A DNA stretch of 64,000 nt from AP-15 sp963788085 (GTDB taxonomy: Bacteria; Pseudomonadota; Alphaproteobacteria; ATCC43930; CGMCC-115725). The notes below the pieces were generated by a model. It saw only the letters and a list, made by a program, of their open reading frames with translations, was not told where the DNA came from and did no database searches. The DNA is taken from NCBI GenBank assembly GCA_963788085.1, contig CAWBFS010000004.1, forward strand, positions 62,001 to 126,000. The letters are read 5' to 3'. The translations under genes were made by a program, and so were the position numbers. Positions within the stretch are counted from its first letter, which is position 1; the number at the start of each line of letters is the position of its first letter. This document shows, piece by piece, positions 19,538 to 29,010 of the stretch.

Positions 19538-21052
19538 ATGAACCTCGCAGCGTTGTTGTTCGATGTCGCTCGCCGGCAGCCCGAGGCGCCGGCGGTCAGT
19601 GACGGCGTTCACGCCTGGAATTATCGCGAATTCACCCGCCGCATCTCTTGCCTCGCCGGCGGTCTCGCCGCACGCGGGCTCGAACCGGGCGATCGCGTCA
19701 TGCTGTGTATGGAGAACTGCGCGGAATTTCTCGAATTGCTGTTCGCCTGCTGGACTGCGGGTCTTTGCGCAGTTCCGGTCAATGCACGCCTCCATATCCG
19801 GGAGGTCGAGCACATCGCACGGGATTGCCGTGCCCGGCTGCTGGTCGCTACCCCGAACCTCGCGCAAGGGCTTGCTCCGCTCGAACATTCGGTCGAGACC
19901 TTGTCGCCGATCATCTCGACCCGCAACGGTGAGTACACTGCCCTGCTAGAGCGAGGCCCGCCGATGCGTCCGGTCGATACGGCCGCGACAGACCGAGCAT
20001 GGCTGTTTTACACGAGCGGGACAACCGGCAGACCGAAAGGCGCGGTGCTGAGCCACCGCAATCTGCTCTTTATGAGCCATTGCTATTACGCCGACATCGA
20101 CAGGCTCGACGAGCGCGACACCAACCTCCACGCCGGTCCGCTGTCGCACGGCGCCGGTCTCTACGCTTTGCCGCATTTGATGCGCGGCGGGCATCAGATC
20201 GTGCTCCCGCATTTCGAGGTCGAGGCGATCCTTGAGGGGCTGCAGCGCCATTCGCGGGTCTCGATGTTCGCGGCGCCGACCATGCTGGCTAGGCTGGTCC
20301 ACGCCCCGGCGGTTGCCGCCGCCGATCTGCGCAATCTGCGGACGATCTTCTACGGCGGCGGTCCGATGTACGTGGCCGACATCGAGCGCGCCTTGGAGCT
20401 GTTTGGACCGCGCCTTTACCAGCTCTACGGGCAGGGCGAGTCACCGATGACAATTACCGGCCTCAGCAAGCGCCTGCACGGCGACCAGACGCATCCACGC
20501 TGGCGCGACCGGCTCGGTTCCTGCGGGGTCCCGCGCACCGGCGTTCTTGTCAAGGTCGTCGACGATCGTGACCATGAGCTGCCGAGCGGGGAAATCGGCG
20601 AGGTCATTACCCGCAGCGACTGCGTCATGGAAGGCTATTGGAACAACTCGGCCGCCAGCGAGGAGACTCTGCGGGGCGGTTGGCTGCACACCGGCGATTT
20701 GGGGAGCTTTGACGAGGAAGGTTTTCTGACCCTGCGCGACCGCTCCAAAGACATGATTATCAGCGGCGGGAGCAACATATATCCGCGCGAGGTCGAGGAG
20801 GTGCTGCTGCGCCATCCGGATCTCGTCGAGGTCTCGGTCGTCGGCCGCCCGCACCCCGAATGGGGCGAGGAGGTCGTCGCCTTTGTCGTGGCCCGCCCCG
20901 CCGCGAAAGTCGCGCCTGAAGAACTCGACCGGTTGTGCCTCGACCATATCGCGCGCTTCAAGCGCCCGCGGCATTACCGCTTTGTCGACGAGCTGCCCAA
21001 AAACAACTACGGCAAGGTCCTGAAAACCGAGCTGCGTCGAATATTGGCCTGA
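19538..21052 (+). CDS. AMP-binding acyl-CoA synthetase
   Basis: This 504-residue ANL-superfamily enzyme shows the phosphate-binding motif FYTSGTTGRPKGAVLSHRN (near 165-183), the adenine motif YQLYGQGES, the motif LHTGDLGSFDEEGFLTLRDR, the hinge SKDMIISGGSNIYPREVEEV and the catalytic lysine region KNNYGKVLKTELRR at the end. It would activate a carboxylic acid with ATP and load it on CoA. The first residues (MNLAALLFDVARRQPEAPAV) are typical, which supports the ATG at 19538. It lies between the cyclase and a Usp gene. The substrate is not predictable from sequence alone. Confidence 0.9.
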   Translation: MNLAALLFDVARRQPEAPAVSDGVHAWNYREFTRRISCLAGGLAARGLEPGDRVMLCMENCAEFLELLFACWTAGLCAVPVNARLHIREVEHIARDCRARLLVATPNLAQGLAPLEHSVETLSPIISTRNGEYTALLERGPPMRPVDTAATDRAWLFYTSGTTGRPKGAVLSHRNLLFMSHCYYADIDRLDERDTNLHAGPLSHGAGLYALPHLMRGGHQIVLPHFEVEAILEGLQRHSRVSMFAAPTMLARLVHAPAVAAADLRNLRTIFYGGGPMYVADIERALELFGPRLYQLYGQGESPMTITGLSKRLHGDQTHPRWRDRLGSCGVPRTGVLVKVVDDRDHELPSGEIGEVITRSDCVMEGYWNNSAASEETLRGGWLHTGDLGSFDEEGFLTLRDRSKDMIISGGSNIYPREVEEVLLRHPDLVEVSVVGRPHPEWGEEVVAFVVARPAAKVAPEELDRLCLDHIARFKRPRHYRFVDELPKNNYGKVLKTELRRILA

Positions 21053-21084
21053 CGTTCGCGCCTTAAGACTGTCGTGAGGCAAAA

Positions 21085-21975
21085 ATGGCTCTGAAGGATA
21101 TTCTGGTCGGCGTCGATCCCAGCACTGCCGGGGAAGGTCGGCTCAAGCTTGCCCTCAACTTGGTACGGGCGCACCAGGCGCATATCACCGCCTGCTATGT
21201 CATGCGAGAGGAGCAAGGTGCACCCAGCCCAATTTTGCCGGGGGTGCCGGTCAATCCGGGCCCCGGGGTTCTAGTCGCGCCCGAAGCGGGGCCTACCCTT
21301 GGCGACACCGTTCCCACCCCGATTTCACCGGCATCGCGTGAAGCCGAGCGCGCCGAGCAGGTCGAAGAGCTCTTCAGGACCGAGCTGCGGGCCCACGGGC
21401 TCAGCGGGGAATGGCACCTCTTCTCGCCAGGCGAGACCGCGCTCTTTATCGATCTTGCGAAGGGTTTCGATCTGACCATCCTCGGCCAATTGTCGCCAGA
21501 GATCCGGTCCACCGGGTTTCGCCCGGACGAAATCATCATTGCGACGGGCCGGCCGGTTCTGATGGTTCCGTATGCCGGCACATTCGATACGGTCGGCAGG
21601 CGGGTACTCGTCGCGTGGGACGGAACACGGGAGGCGGCGCGGGCAGCAAACGACGCATTCCCGCTGCTCGAGAATGCCGAGGCAGTCACCGTGATGTTTG
21701 TCGGCGCGCGCGAGACGGCGCTGGCGGAGCAACGTCCCTCGATCGAACGGATGGTCCATCACCTTCAGCGACACGGCATTCCTGCCCGAACCGAGGAAAC
21801 CTTGCAGGGTGACCTGCGCATCTCGGACGTGCTGCTCTCCCGCGCCGCGGATCTCGCCGCCGACCTGCTGGTCGCCGGTGCGTACCACCATTCGCAGCTG
21901 CGGGAAGCGCTGGTCGGCGGCGTCAGCCGCGAGCTCCTCGATCACATGACGGTTCCGGTCCTGATGTCTCACTAG
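21085..21975 (+). CDS. Universal stress protein, two Usp domains
   Basis: The 296-residue protein starts MALKDILVGVDPSTAGEGRL, a Usp first strand. A second Usp domain begins near residue 172 with GRRVLVAWDGTREAARA and ends LREALVGGVSRELLDHMTVP before VLMSH. The first domain carries an unusual Pro- and Gly-rich insert (SPILPGVPVNPGPGVLVAPE). The usual ATP-binding glycine pattern is incomplete, so it may not bind ATP. A GAGG ribosome site precedes the ATG. It starts about 30 bases after the acyl-CoA synthetase, so the two may be co-transcribed. Confidence 0.88.
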   Translation: MALKDILVGVDPSTAGEGRLKLALNLVRAHQAHITACYVMREEQGAPSPILPGVPVNPGPGVLVAPEAGPTLGDTVPTPISPASREAERAEQVEELFRTELRAHGLSGEWHLFSPGETALFIDLAKGFDLTILGQLSPEIRSTGFRPDEIIIATGRPVLMVPYAGTFDTVGRRVLVAWDGTREAARAANDAFPLLENAEAVTVMFVGARETALAEQRPSIERMVHHLQRHGIPARTEETLQGDLRISDVLLSRAADLAADLLVAGAYHHSQLREALVGGVSRELLDHMTVPVLMSH

Positions 21976-22028
21976 CTCGGCCTCCCGAGTGAGCGTATCG
22001 TGATTTGCGCGATACGAAAGGAGCCGAC

Positions 22029-22481
22029 ATGCCGCTGCCGCAAGACATCCGACCCGCCTTTCAGAATATTCAGGACACTCTGGTCCGCTCCGAGGCGCCG
22101 TGGATCCAGCAGACGCCGCTGTCCTCCGTCAAGGTGCTGTGGGTAGGTCATGAGACCGGGACCTGGGCCTCGCTGCATCATTGGAAGAAGGGCTATGTCG
22201 CGCCGCCCCATAAGCATCTCGCGGGCGCCCACGCCTTTATTATCTCGGGCAAGCTTCAGGTCAGAAACGGCGTCTTGAATGCGGGCGACTATGTCTATGA
22301 GCCCTCGGGCATTCTGCACGACGCAACGACTGCCCTCGAAGACACGACCTATCTCTTCATCTGCAATGGCGCCGTGCTGTTCTTCGACGAGAACGGCTTT
22401 ACGCGCTACACGAACTGGGAGGTGATGGAAAAGCTGCGTTCTCAGCCAGAGCCGAATATCCGAGCCGAGGCCGCCGAATAA
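22029..22481 (+). CDS. Cupin-domain protein, dihydroxyacetophenone dioxygenase-like
   Basis: I chose the ATG at 22029 because AAAGGAG lies five bases ahead of it. The 150-residue protein is a single cupin barrel with metal-ligand candidates in PPHKHLAGAHAFIISGKLQV and a later IL-HDATTALED segment. The C-terminus VLFFDENGFTRYTNWEVMEK is typical of the family annotated as 2,4'-dihydroxyacetophenone dioxygenase. Such proteins bind Fe or another divalent metal and may cleave a carbon-carbon bond in a diketone or hydroxyketone. It is followed after 15 bases by a quinone reductase, so the two probably share a transcript. Confidence 0.75.
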   Translation: MPLPQDIRPAFQNIQDTLVRSEAPWIQQTPLSSVKVLWVGHETGTWASLHHWKKGYVAPPHKHLAGAHAFIISGKLQVRNGVLNAGDYVYEPSGILHDATTALEDTTYLFICNGAVLFFDENGFTRYTNWEVMEKLRSQPEPNIRAEAAE

Positions 22482-22496
22482 TCCGGGCCGCACGCG

Positions 22497-23471
22497 ATGA
22501 AGGCGGTCGTTTGCGAGGCGTTTGGTGGGCCCGAAGTATTGGCGCTGCGTGAGGTGCCCGACCCGCCGCCGCCCGGCCCCGGAGAGCTGCAGGTTGGCAT
22601 CCAGGCACGCGGCGTTCAATATGTCGACGTGCTGATGCTTGCCGGCAAATACCAGTTCCGGCCGGAACCGCCCTTCATCCCGGGCAGCGAGGGCGCGGGT
22701 GAGGTCGTCGCCGTCGGGCCGGGCGTGACCGGCTTCAAGCCCGGCGATCGGGTGATGAGCCGACACCGGCTCGGCGGCTTCGCGCAGTTGGGTAATTCGA
22801 AGGCCGAAGATTGCGACCTGGTCCCCTCGGCAATGAGCCTGGACGACGCGGCAGTCTTCCGCAACGTCTACCACACCGCCTACCATGCACTGCTGCAGCG
22901 CGGCCGGCTCAGAGGGGGTGATTGGGTTCTGATCCATGGCGCCGCGGGCGGCATTGGCCTTCCGGCGATTCAGATCGCCAAGCTCTACGGCGCCAAAGTC
23001 ATCGCTACCGCCAGCACCGAGGAAAAACGCGCGGTGTGCCTCGAAGAGGGCGCGGATCATGCGATCGACTACCTGGCCGGCTTCCGGGACAAAGTAATGG
23101 AGCTGACCGGCGGGCGCGGCGTCGACATCATCTACGACCCGGTCAACGGCCCGACGTTTGAAGAGTCATTGCGCTGCCTCGCCTGGGGCGGACGCATCCT
23201 GATCCTCGGGTTTCTCGGCGGGGCGCCCGCGCTCGCCCGAACCAATTACCTGCTTATCAAGGGGATCGAGGCGATCGGGGTGCGGATCGGCGGGCTCAGC
23301 GAAGCCCACCCCGAAATCGCCGCCGCCAACATTAAGACGCTGGTCGAGCTTGCCGGACAAGGCAAGCTCAAGCCGCGCATCTGGCGCCGCTTTCCGCTCG
23401 AAGCTGCGGCCGACGCGATACAGGCACTGATCGACCGCAAGGTCATCGGCAAGGCTGTGCTTGTCGGCTGA
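22497..23471 (+). CDS. Zinc-independent MDR-family NADPH:quinone oxidoreductase
   Basis: The 324-residue enzyme starts MKAVVCEAFGGPEVLALREV, a hallmark of quinone oxidoreductases. The substrate domain has PFIPGSEGAGEVVAVGPGV, and the Rossmann NADPH site has WVLIHGAAGGIGLPAIQIAK near residues 141-160. The cysteine and histidine zinc ligands of alcohol dehydrogenases are absent. It would reduce quinones or other alpha,beta-unsaturated carbonyls with NADPH in the cytoplasm. It lies between a cupin and an enolase-superfamily gene with short gaps (15 and 17 bases), which suggests one operon. Confidence 0.9.
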   Translation: MKAVVCEAFGGPEVLALREVPDPPPPGPGELQVGIQARGVQYVDVLMLAGKYQFRPEPPFIPGSEGAGEVVAVGPGVTGFKPGDRVMSRHRLGGFAQLGNSKAEDCDLVPSAMSLDDAAVFRNVYHTAYHALLQRGRLRGGDWVLIHGAAGGIGLPAIQIAKLYGAKVIATASTEEKRAVCLEEGADHAIDYLAGFRDKVMELTGGRGVDIIYDPVNGPTFEESLRCLAWGGRILILGFLGGAPALARTNYLLIKGIEAIGVRIGGLSEAHPEIAAANIKTLVELAGQGKLKPRIWRRFPLEAAADAIQALIDRKVIGKAVLVG

Positions 23472-23488
23472 GCCGAGGGAGCCCTCAA

Positions 23489-24598
23489 ATGAAGATCACC
23501 GATCTCACCCTCACTTTGTTCGCCTGGGAAAGCATTCCCTCGACAATTTACGGTCACCACACGGCGCGGCCGACCGGCAAGAGCGATCTCGGCCTGCTCG
23601 CCGTCACGACTGATCAAGGCCTCACCGGGCACGCCTTTCTCGGTACCTCCTCCAACCCGGCCAGCCTCGACGGGCCCGGCCTGATCCGCTTTCTGAAACC
23701 GCTGCTGATGGGTCAGGACCCGCTCGATCGCGAGCGCCTCAACCGCCTCTTATGGGCCCGCGCCCGCGCCGCGACAGTGCGCGCGATCGGCGCTTGCGAC
23801 ATCGCGCTGTGGGACATCGCCGGCAAGGCGGTGGGGCTGCCGATCCACCGGCTGATCGGCACGACACGCGACCATATTGCCGCCTACGCGAGCTCCGAGA
23901 TCCATGGCTCCTCCGAAGCCTATGTCGAGCAGGCGCGGCATTACCAATCGACCGGCTGGCGCGCCTACAAGATCCACCCGCCGCAATCCTGGCGCGACGA
24001 CATCAAAGTCTGCGAAGCAGTGCGCAAGGCGGTCGGCGACGATTACACCGTGATGCTCGATTCGACCTGGAGCTACCGCTACGAAGAAGCTCTGCGGGTC
24101 GGCCGGGCGATCGAGGAGATGGGGTTTTACTGGTACGAGGACCCGCTCGCCGACCAGGACCTCTACAATTACGTCAAGCTGAAGCAAAAGCTCGACATTC
24201 CGATCCTCGCCACCGAATACCCGATCGGCGGGCTCGATTCCTATGTCCCGTGGATCCTCGAACGCGCCACCGACTTTCTGCGCGGCGACGTCGCGGTAAA
24301 AGGCGGGATTACGACATTGATCAAGACCGCCCACCTCGCCGAAGCCTTCCGCATGAATTTCGAGGTGCACCACGGCGGCAATTCATTGAACAACGTCGCC
24401 AACCTGCACGTCATCATGGCGATCCGGAACACCGAATTCTTCGAGGTGTTGCTGCCGGACGCGATGCAGAAATACGGCCTCGCCGAAGAGATCACCGTCG
24501 ACCGCGACGGCCTCGTCCACGCCCCGACCGAACCCGGCCTCGGCGCGCATATCGACTTCGACCTGATCGAACGCAAAAAGGTCGGGGTGCTCAGCTAA
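23489..24598 (+). CDS. Mandelate racemase / muconate lactonizing family enzyme (enolase superfamily)
   Basis: The 369-residue protein has the capping domain (KITDLTLTLFAWESIPSTIY) and the barrel. Likely metal ligands are the Asp in VMLDSTWSYRYE, the Glu in WYEDPLADQ and the Glu in LATEYPIGG. The general-base region reads GWRAYKIHPPQSW, so the usual Lys-X-Lys is Lys-X-His here. The C-terminal acid-base segment is EVHHGGNSLNNVANLH. The fold and Mg2+ site are clear: the enzyme should abstract a proton next to a carboxylate to racemise or dehydrate an acid sugar or similar compound. The substrate cannot be told. It is last in the 17.6-24.6 kb gene string. Confidence 0.87.
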   Translation: MKITDLTLTLFAWESIPSTIYGHHTARPTGKSDLGLLAVTTDQGLTGHAFLGTSSNPASLDGPGLIRFLKPLLMGQDPLDRERLNRLLWARARAATVRAIGACDIALWDIAGKAVGLPIHRLIGTTRDHIAAYASSEIHGSSEAYVEQARHYQSTGWRAYKIHPPQSWRDDIKVCEAVRKAVGDDYTVMLDSTWSYRYEEALRVGRAIEEMGFYWYEDPLADQDLYNYVKLKQKLDIPILATEYPIGGLDSYVPWILERATDFLRGDVAVKGGITTLIKTAHLAEAFRMNFEVHHGGNSLNNVANLHVIMAIRNTEFFEVLLPDAMQKYGLAEEITVDRDGLVHAPTEPGLGAHIDFDLIERKKVGVLS

Positions 24599-24607
24599 CT
24601 GGGACGA

Positions 24608-24670
24608 GACTGCTTCGCTACGCTCGCAATGACACATCCGCTTGTCATTGCGAGGAGCGCAGCGACAAGC
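24608..24670. repeat. Dispersed short palindromic repeat (TCATTGCGAG type)
   Basis: The block reads TGCTTCGCTACGCTCGCAATGAC, shown here only by its halves (TGCTTCGCTACG and CTCGCAATGAC), followed by TGTCATTGCGAGGAGCGCAG. The halves are inverted copies, so it can fold on itself. Similar sequences lie at 24977-25005 and 37755-37847. Such elements are common between genes in alphaproteobacteria. Confidence 0.75.
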
Positions 24671-24684
24671 ATCTCGATCCCGCG

Positions 24685-24972
24685 TTACAGGTCCTCGTAT
24701 AAATTCCGCCACTGGGGATTGAGTTGATTAATCAGCTCGATCTTCTTGCGACGCGAGCCGGCCTTTATCTGCTTCTCCCTCGCGATGGCACCGGGCGCAT
24801 CGCCTCCCACCTCATAGTAGACGAGCTTGGAGACGTTCTAGCGGTTCGTAAATCCTGGCAGCAGCTTTTCTCGATGCTGATAAACACGCGCTTTGAGGTC
24901 ACCGGTCACGCCGGTATAGAGGACGGTGTCGCGTTGGTTTGTCAGAATGTAGACGCAGTAGACTTTTGCCAC
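24685..24972 (-). pseudogene. GIY-YIG endonuclease-like protein with an internal stop
   Basis: Reading from a GTG at 24972, the frame gives VAKVYCVYILTNQRDTVLYT, then GVTGDLKARVYQHREK, a TAG at 24838-24840, and continues NVSKLVYYEVGGDAPGAIAR, EKQIKAG and ELINQLNPQWRNLYEDL to a stop at 24685. The VYILTN and YTGVT pair, the HREK and the EKQIK helix are the family's active-site signature, and the normal length is about 95 residues. In homologues a tyrosine commonly stands where the TAG is, so one base change would explain the stop. Palindromic repeats flank it on both sides. These small nucleases are often found with such repeats. Confidence 0.72.
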
Positions 24973-24976
24973 GTGT

Positions 24977-25005
24977 TGTCATTGCGAGCGTAGCGAAGCA
25001 ATCTC
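24977..25005. repeat. Dispersed short palindromic repeat (TCATTGCGAG type)
   Basis: The sequence GTCATTGCGAGCGTAGCGAA, followed by GCAATCTC, matches the repeats at 24608 and 37755. It sits between the start of the GIY-YIG pseudogene and the end of secA. Confidence 0.7.
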
Positions 25006-25017
25006 GGGGTCATGAGT

Positions 25018-27746
25018 TCACACGCGGCCGTGGCAGTGCTTGAATTTTTTGCCGGAGCCGCAGGGGCAGGGGGCGTTGCGGGGGGTGCCGGCCCAGGGGG
25101 CGCGAGGGCCGGCGGGGCGCGGCCCGCCGCGGTCGGCGCCGTTGCCGGAACCGCTGCGGCGCTCGGCTGCGCGGCGCCGGGATCGGCCGGCCGGTCGTGC
25201 CGGTGGCGCGCTCCTCGGCCATCGCCTCCTCGGGCTCGCCGCCGGCCATCGCGTAGGCCGGCTCGGGCTGCACCCGCAACTCGACATGCGACAGCACCGA
25301 GGTGATGTGTTGGCGCAGATTGGCCAGCATCGCCTCGAACAATTCGAAGGCCTCGCGCTTGTATTCGTTCAACGGGTCGCGCTGCGCATAGGCGCGCAGG
25401 TTGATCCCTTGCCGCAGGTGGTCGAGCGACAGGAGATGGTCTTTCCAGGTCTGGTCCAACAGCTGCAATAACAGGCTCTTCTCGGCCATGCGCATCAGGT
25501 CGGGGCCGTAATTGGCCGATTTCTCGGCCATCTTGCGGTCGGCGGCGGCGGTGATGCGCTCGCGCACCTCGTCGCCCGTGATCCCTTCCTCCTTGGCCCA
25601 TTCGGCGAGCGGCAGGTCGAGCGCGAGGAGCCGCAGGCATTCGGCGTGCAGCGCCACGGTGTCCCACTGCTCGGCCAACGAATTCTCCGGGATTGCCAGC
25701 GCGACCATCTCCTCGATCGTCTCGTTGCGCATGTCGGCGATCGTCGAAGCGACCTCGCGGGCATTCATGATCTCGCGGCGCTGCTCGTAGACGACCTTGC
25801 GCTGGTCGTTCATCACGTCGTCGTATTTGAGGAGCTGCTTTCGGATGTCGTAGTTGCGCGCCTCGACCTTCTGCTGCGCCTTGGCGAGCGCCTTGTTGAC
25901 CCAGGGATGGATGATCGCCTCGCCTTCCTTGAGCCCGAGGCGCTGCAGCATCGAATCCATCCGCTCGGAGCCGAAGATCCGCATCAGATCGTCTTCGAGC
26001 GAGACAAAGAATTTCGAAGCGCCGGGATCGCCCTGGCGGCCCGAGCGGCCGCGCAGCTGGTTGTCGATGCGCCGGCTCTCGTGCCGCTCGCTGCCGACGA
26101 CAAAGAGCCCGCCCGCCCCGACCACTTCCTCGTGCGCCGCGCGGATCTCCTCGCGGATGTCGGCGGCCCTCGGCTCGCGCTCCGCCGCATCGGTAATCAA
26201 GGCCAGATCGGTCTTGAGCCGCATCTCCAGGTTGCCGCCGAGCTGAATGTCGGTGCCGCGGCCGGCCATGTTGGTCGCGATCGTTACGGTGCCCGGTCGG
26301 CCGGCCTGGGCGATGATGTAGGCCTCCTGCTCGTGATAACGGGCATTCAGCACGTTGTGCGGAATTTTGTGCTTTTTGAACACCGCCGACAGCGCCTCGG
26401 ACTTCTCGATGCTGACGGTGCCGATCAGCATCGGCTGCTTGTTCTTCTGACACTCCAGCACGTGCTGCACGATTGCGTCGTATTTCTCGCGCGTCGTGCG
26501 GTAGACCTCGTCATCCGTATCGTCGCGGATGCACGGCTCGTTGGTCGGGATCTCGATGACTTCGAGCTTGTAGATGTCGCCGAATTCCTGCGCTTCGGTC
26601 ATCGCCGTGCCGGTCATGCCGGCGAGCTTCGGATAGAGCCGGAAATAGTTTTGGAAGGTGATCGAGGCCAGAGTTTGGTTCTCGTTCTGGACAGTGACCC
26701 CTTCCTTGGCCTCCAGCGCCTGGTGCAGCCCCTCCGAGTAGCGCCGGCCCTCCATCATGCGGCCGGTGAACTCGTCGATGATGATGATCTTGTCGTCCTT
26801 GCTGATGTAATCGGTGTCGCGGGCGAAGAGCTTGTGCGCGCGCAACGCCTGATTGACGTGGTGGACCAGCCCGACATTTTGGATGTCGTAGAGCGAGCCC
26901 GTGGTCATCAGGCCATACTGGCGCAGCAAACCCTCGATCTTCTCGACCCCCGATTCGGTCAGGGCTACCGTGCGTTGCTTTTCGTCCTTCTCGTAATCAC
27001 CGCCCTCGAGCGCCGGGATCAGCTTGTCGACCCGCATGTAGAGCTCGGAATTGTCCTCCGTCGGGCCGGAGATGATCAGCGGGGTGCGCGCCTCGTCGAT
27101 CAGGATCGAATCGACCTCGTCGACGATCGCATAATGGAACGGCCGATGGACCATGTCCTCGAGCCGGAACTTCATGTTGTCGCGCAGATAGTCGAAGCCG
27201 AGCTCGTTGTTGGTGCCGTAGGTGACGTCGCAGAGATAGGCTTCCTTCCGCTGCATGTCGTCGAGGTCGTGGACGATGACGCCGACCGTCAGGCCGAGAA
27301 AACGATAGATCTGACCCATCCAGTCGGCGTCGCGGCGGGCGAGGTAATCGTTGACGGTGACGACGTGCACTCCGTTGCCGGTCAACGCATTGAGATAAAC
27401 GGGGAGGGTCGCAACCAACGTCTTGCCTTCACCGGTCTTCATCTCGGCGATCATGCCGCGATGCAGCACCACACCGCCCATCAGCTGCACATCGAAATGA
27501 CGCTGCCCGAGGGTGCGCTTCGAGGCTTCCCGCACGGTCGCGAAAGCGTCGATCAGGATGTCGTCGAGCTCGGTCCCGTCGGCGAGCTGTTGCTTGAACT
27601 GCCGGGTCCGATGCCCGCAGCTCGTCATCGGACATCGCTTCGAGCTGCGGCTCCAATTCGTTGATGGCGGAGACGATCGGCCCCAGGCTCTTGACGTAAC
27701 GGTCATTGGCGGAGCCGAACAGGCGCCGGGCTAAGGCACCAAGCAT
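25018..27746 (-). CDS. secA: Preprotein translocase ATPase SecA, frameshifted at both ends
   Basis: SecA drives unfolded preproteins through SecYEG. The ATG at 27746 gives MLGALARRLFGSANDRYVKS. The Walker A site MKTGEGKTLVATLP, the DEVDSILIDEARTPL segment, the helicase region and ATNMAGRGTDIQLGG are all present. The last residues, NAPCPCGSGKKFKHCHGRV, are the zinc-binding SEC-C motif that interacts with SecB. The frame changes near 27610 (after DDELRA, where RTRQFKQQLADG should follow) and again near 25190, in the Pro- and Ala-rich linker. The joined protein is about 905 residues, normal for the family. As the gene is essential, I take both breaks as sequence errors. Confidence 0.93.
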
Positions 27747-27982
27747 GGGACCCTCGAAAGATGTAAGAAAAAAGGCCGGATAGTTCGCACGGCGACCCAA
27801 CGAGAGATAGGCGGGCGGCTAAGGCGTGTCAATTCGAGCCGTCCCCAGGGGTCATGCGGGGGTCATGCGCGACCTTCGCCCTTTCGCCGCCTTGTTTGCG
27901 TGATATCGATGTGCATTCATCCATCCACTCCGCCGCTGGAGTGCGGCGGCTGTCCCTCACTATCTTCATTATAGGTGCTGCG

Positions 27983-28893
27983 ATGCATCCCCGTCTCTCG
28001 ATAACTCCGCTCGGTTTGATATGTGCCGCCGGGCTGGCCGCTGCGGTCGCCGGCGGCGGCGTCTTGCTGGCGGCCGACCGGCCGGCGCCACAGCCGAACC
28101 CCGCCGCCACGATCCCGACGCCGATGCCGCCGGGCAGCATGGTCGTGGCGCGTGTCGACGGAACCGAGCTGCACCTTTCGGATCTAGAGGCGGCGCAACA
28201 AAGCCTGCCGCCCCAGGTCCAAAAAATGCCGCTCGCCCAGATTTATCCGATGCTGCTCGACCGGCTCGTCGACGGCATGCTGATCACCGAGGCCGGCCGC
28301 AAGGCTCATCTCGACCAGGATCCGGAGGTGCAGCTCCGCCTCAAGCGCTACGAGGATCGCCTGATCCAGGAGGCCTACCTCAACAAAGCGATCAAGGATG
28401 CCGAGACCGAGGACCAGCTCAAGGCACGATACCAGACCTTTGCCAAAGAGAAGGCGGGACACGAAGAGGTCCACGCGCGGCACATCCTGGTCAAGACCGA
28501 GGCTGAGGCGAATGCGATCATCGCCGAGCTCGACAAGGGAGCCGATTTCGCCGAGCTCGCCAAGAAGGATTCGACGGACCCCGGCGGCAAATCGGGCGGC
28601 GATCTCGGCTATTTCGGCCATGACGATATGGTCAAGGAGTTCGCCGACGTCGCCTTTGCCTTACCCCCGGCCAGTATACCAAGGCGCCGGTGAAGACCGA
28701 ATTCGGCTGGCACGTCATCAAGGTCGAGGACCATCGCGTCAGCACCCCGCCGAGCTTTGACGAAGCGCGCAAGGAGGTCAGCCAATTGGTGGCGCACGAC
28801 GCCGTCGACGCAAAACTGAAAGAGCTGCGTTCCGCCGCCAAGGTCGAGACCTACGGGCTCGACGGCAAGCCGCTCCCATCCCCCGCGAAGTGA
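27983..28893 (+). CDS. Parvulin-type peptidyl-prolyl isomerase, one frameshift
   Basis: The ATG at 27983 gives MHPRLSITPLGLICAAGLAA, a signal or anchor segment, followed by a Pro-rich stretch and a chaperone-like helical region. The parvulin domain is clear: HARHILVKTEAEANAIIAEL and GGDLGYFGHDDMVKEFADVA. Near 28670 the frame breaks; reading CCCGGCCAG as CCCGGGCCAG restores the expected LPPGQYTKAPVKTEFGWHV. The rest (IKVEDHRVSTPPSFDEARK) is in frame to 28893. The protein should help fold exported proteins at the periplasmic face. In many alphaproteobacteria this gene lies divergent to secA, as it does here. Confidence 0.88.
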
Positions 28894-28926
28894 TCCGGTG
28901 AACGGATTTTCGCCTCGAATCGCGCA

Positions 28927-28978
28927 AAACTTACCCTCTCCCCCCGCCGGCCTCCCCGCCGACCGGGGGGAGGGTAAA
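28927..28978. repeat. GC-rich palindromic repeat between convergent genes
   Basis: TTACCCTCTCCCCCC at the left and GGGGGGAGGGTAA at the right form a long inverted repeat with a GC-rich loop. It lies between the ppiC end and the SRAP end, so it may also act as a two-way terminator. It belongs to the same repeat type as the copies at 7301, 33783, 43302, 44632 and 50105. Confidence 0.75.
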
Positions 28979-29010
28979 AGGATTCTTCGAGATTCACCGC
29001 GATCAGACTT

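Noticed and set aside
21993..22015. Hairpin CGTATCG/CGATACG between usp and the cupin gene
   Set aside because: Seven-base stem with a nine-base loop and no T-run; too weak to call a terminator.
25646..27664. A 672-codon open frame on the + strand opposite secA
   Set aside because: It is antisense to a clear SecA and reads as Val-, Asp- and Leu-rich sequence with no family motif; GC-rich codon use leaves such shadows open.
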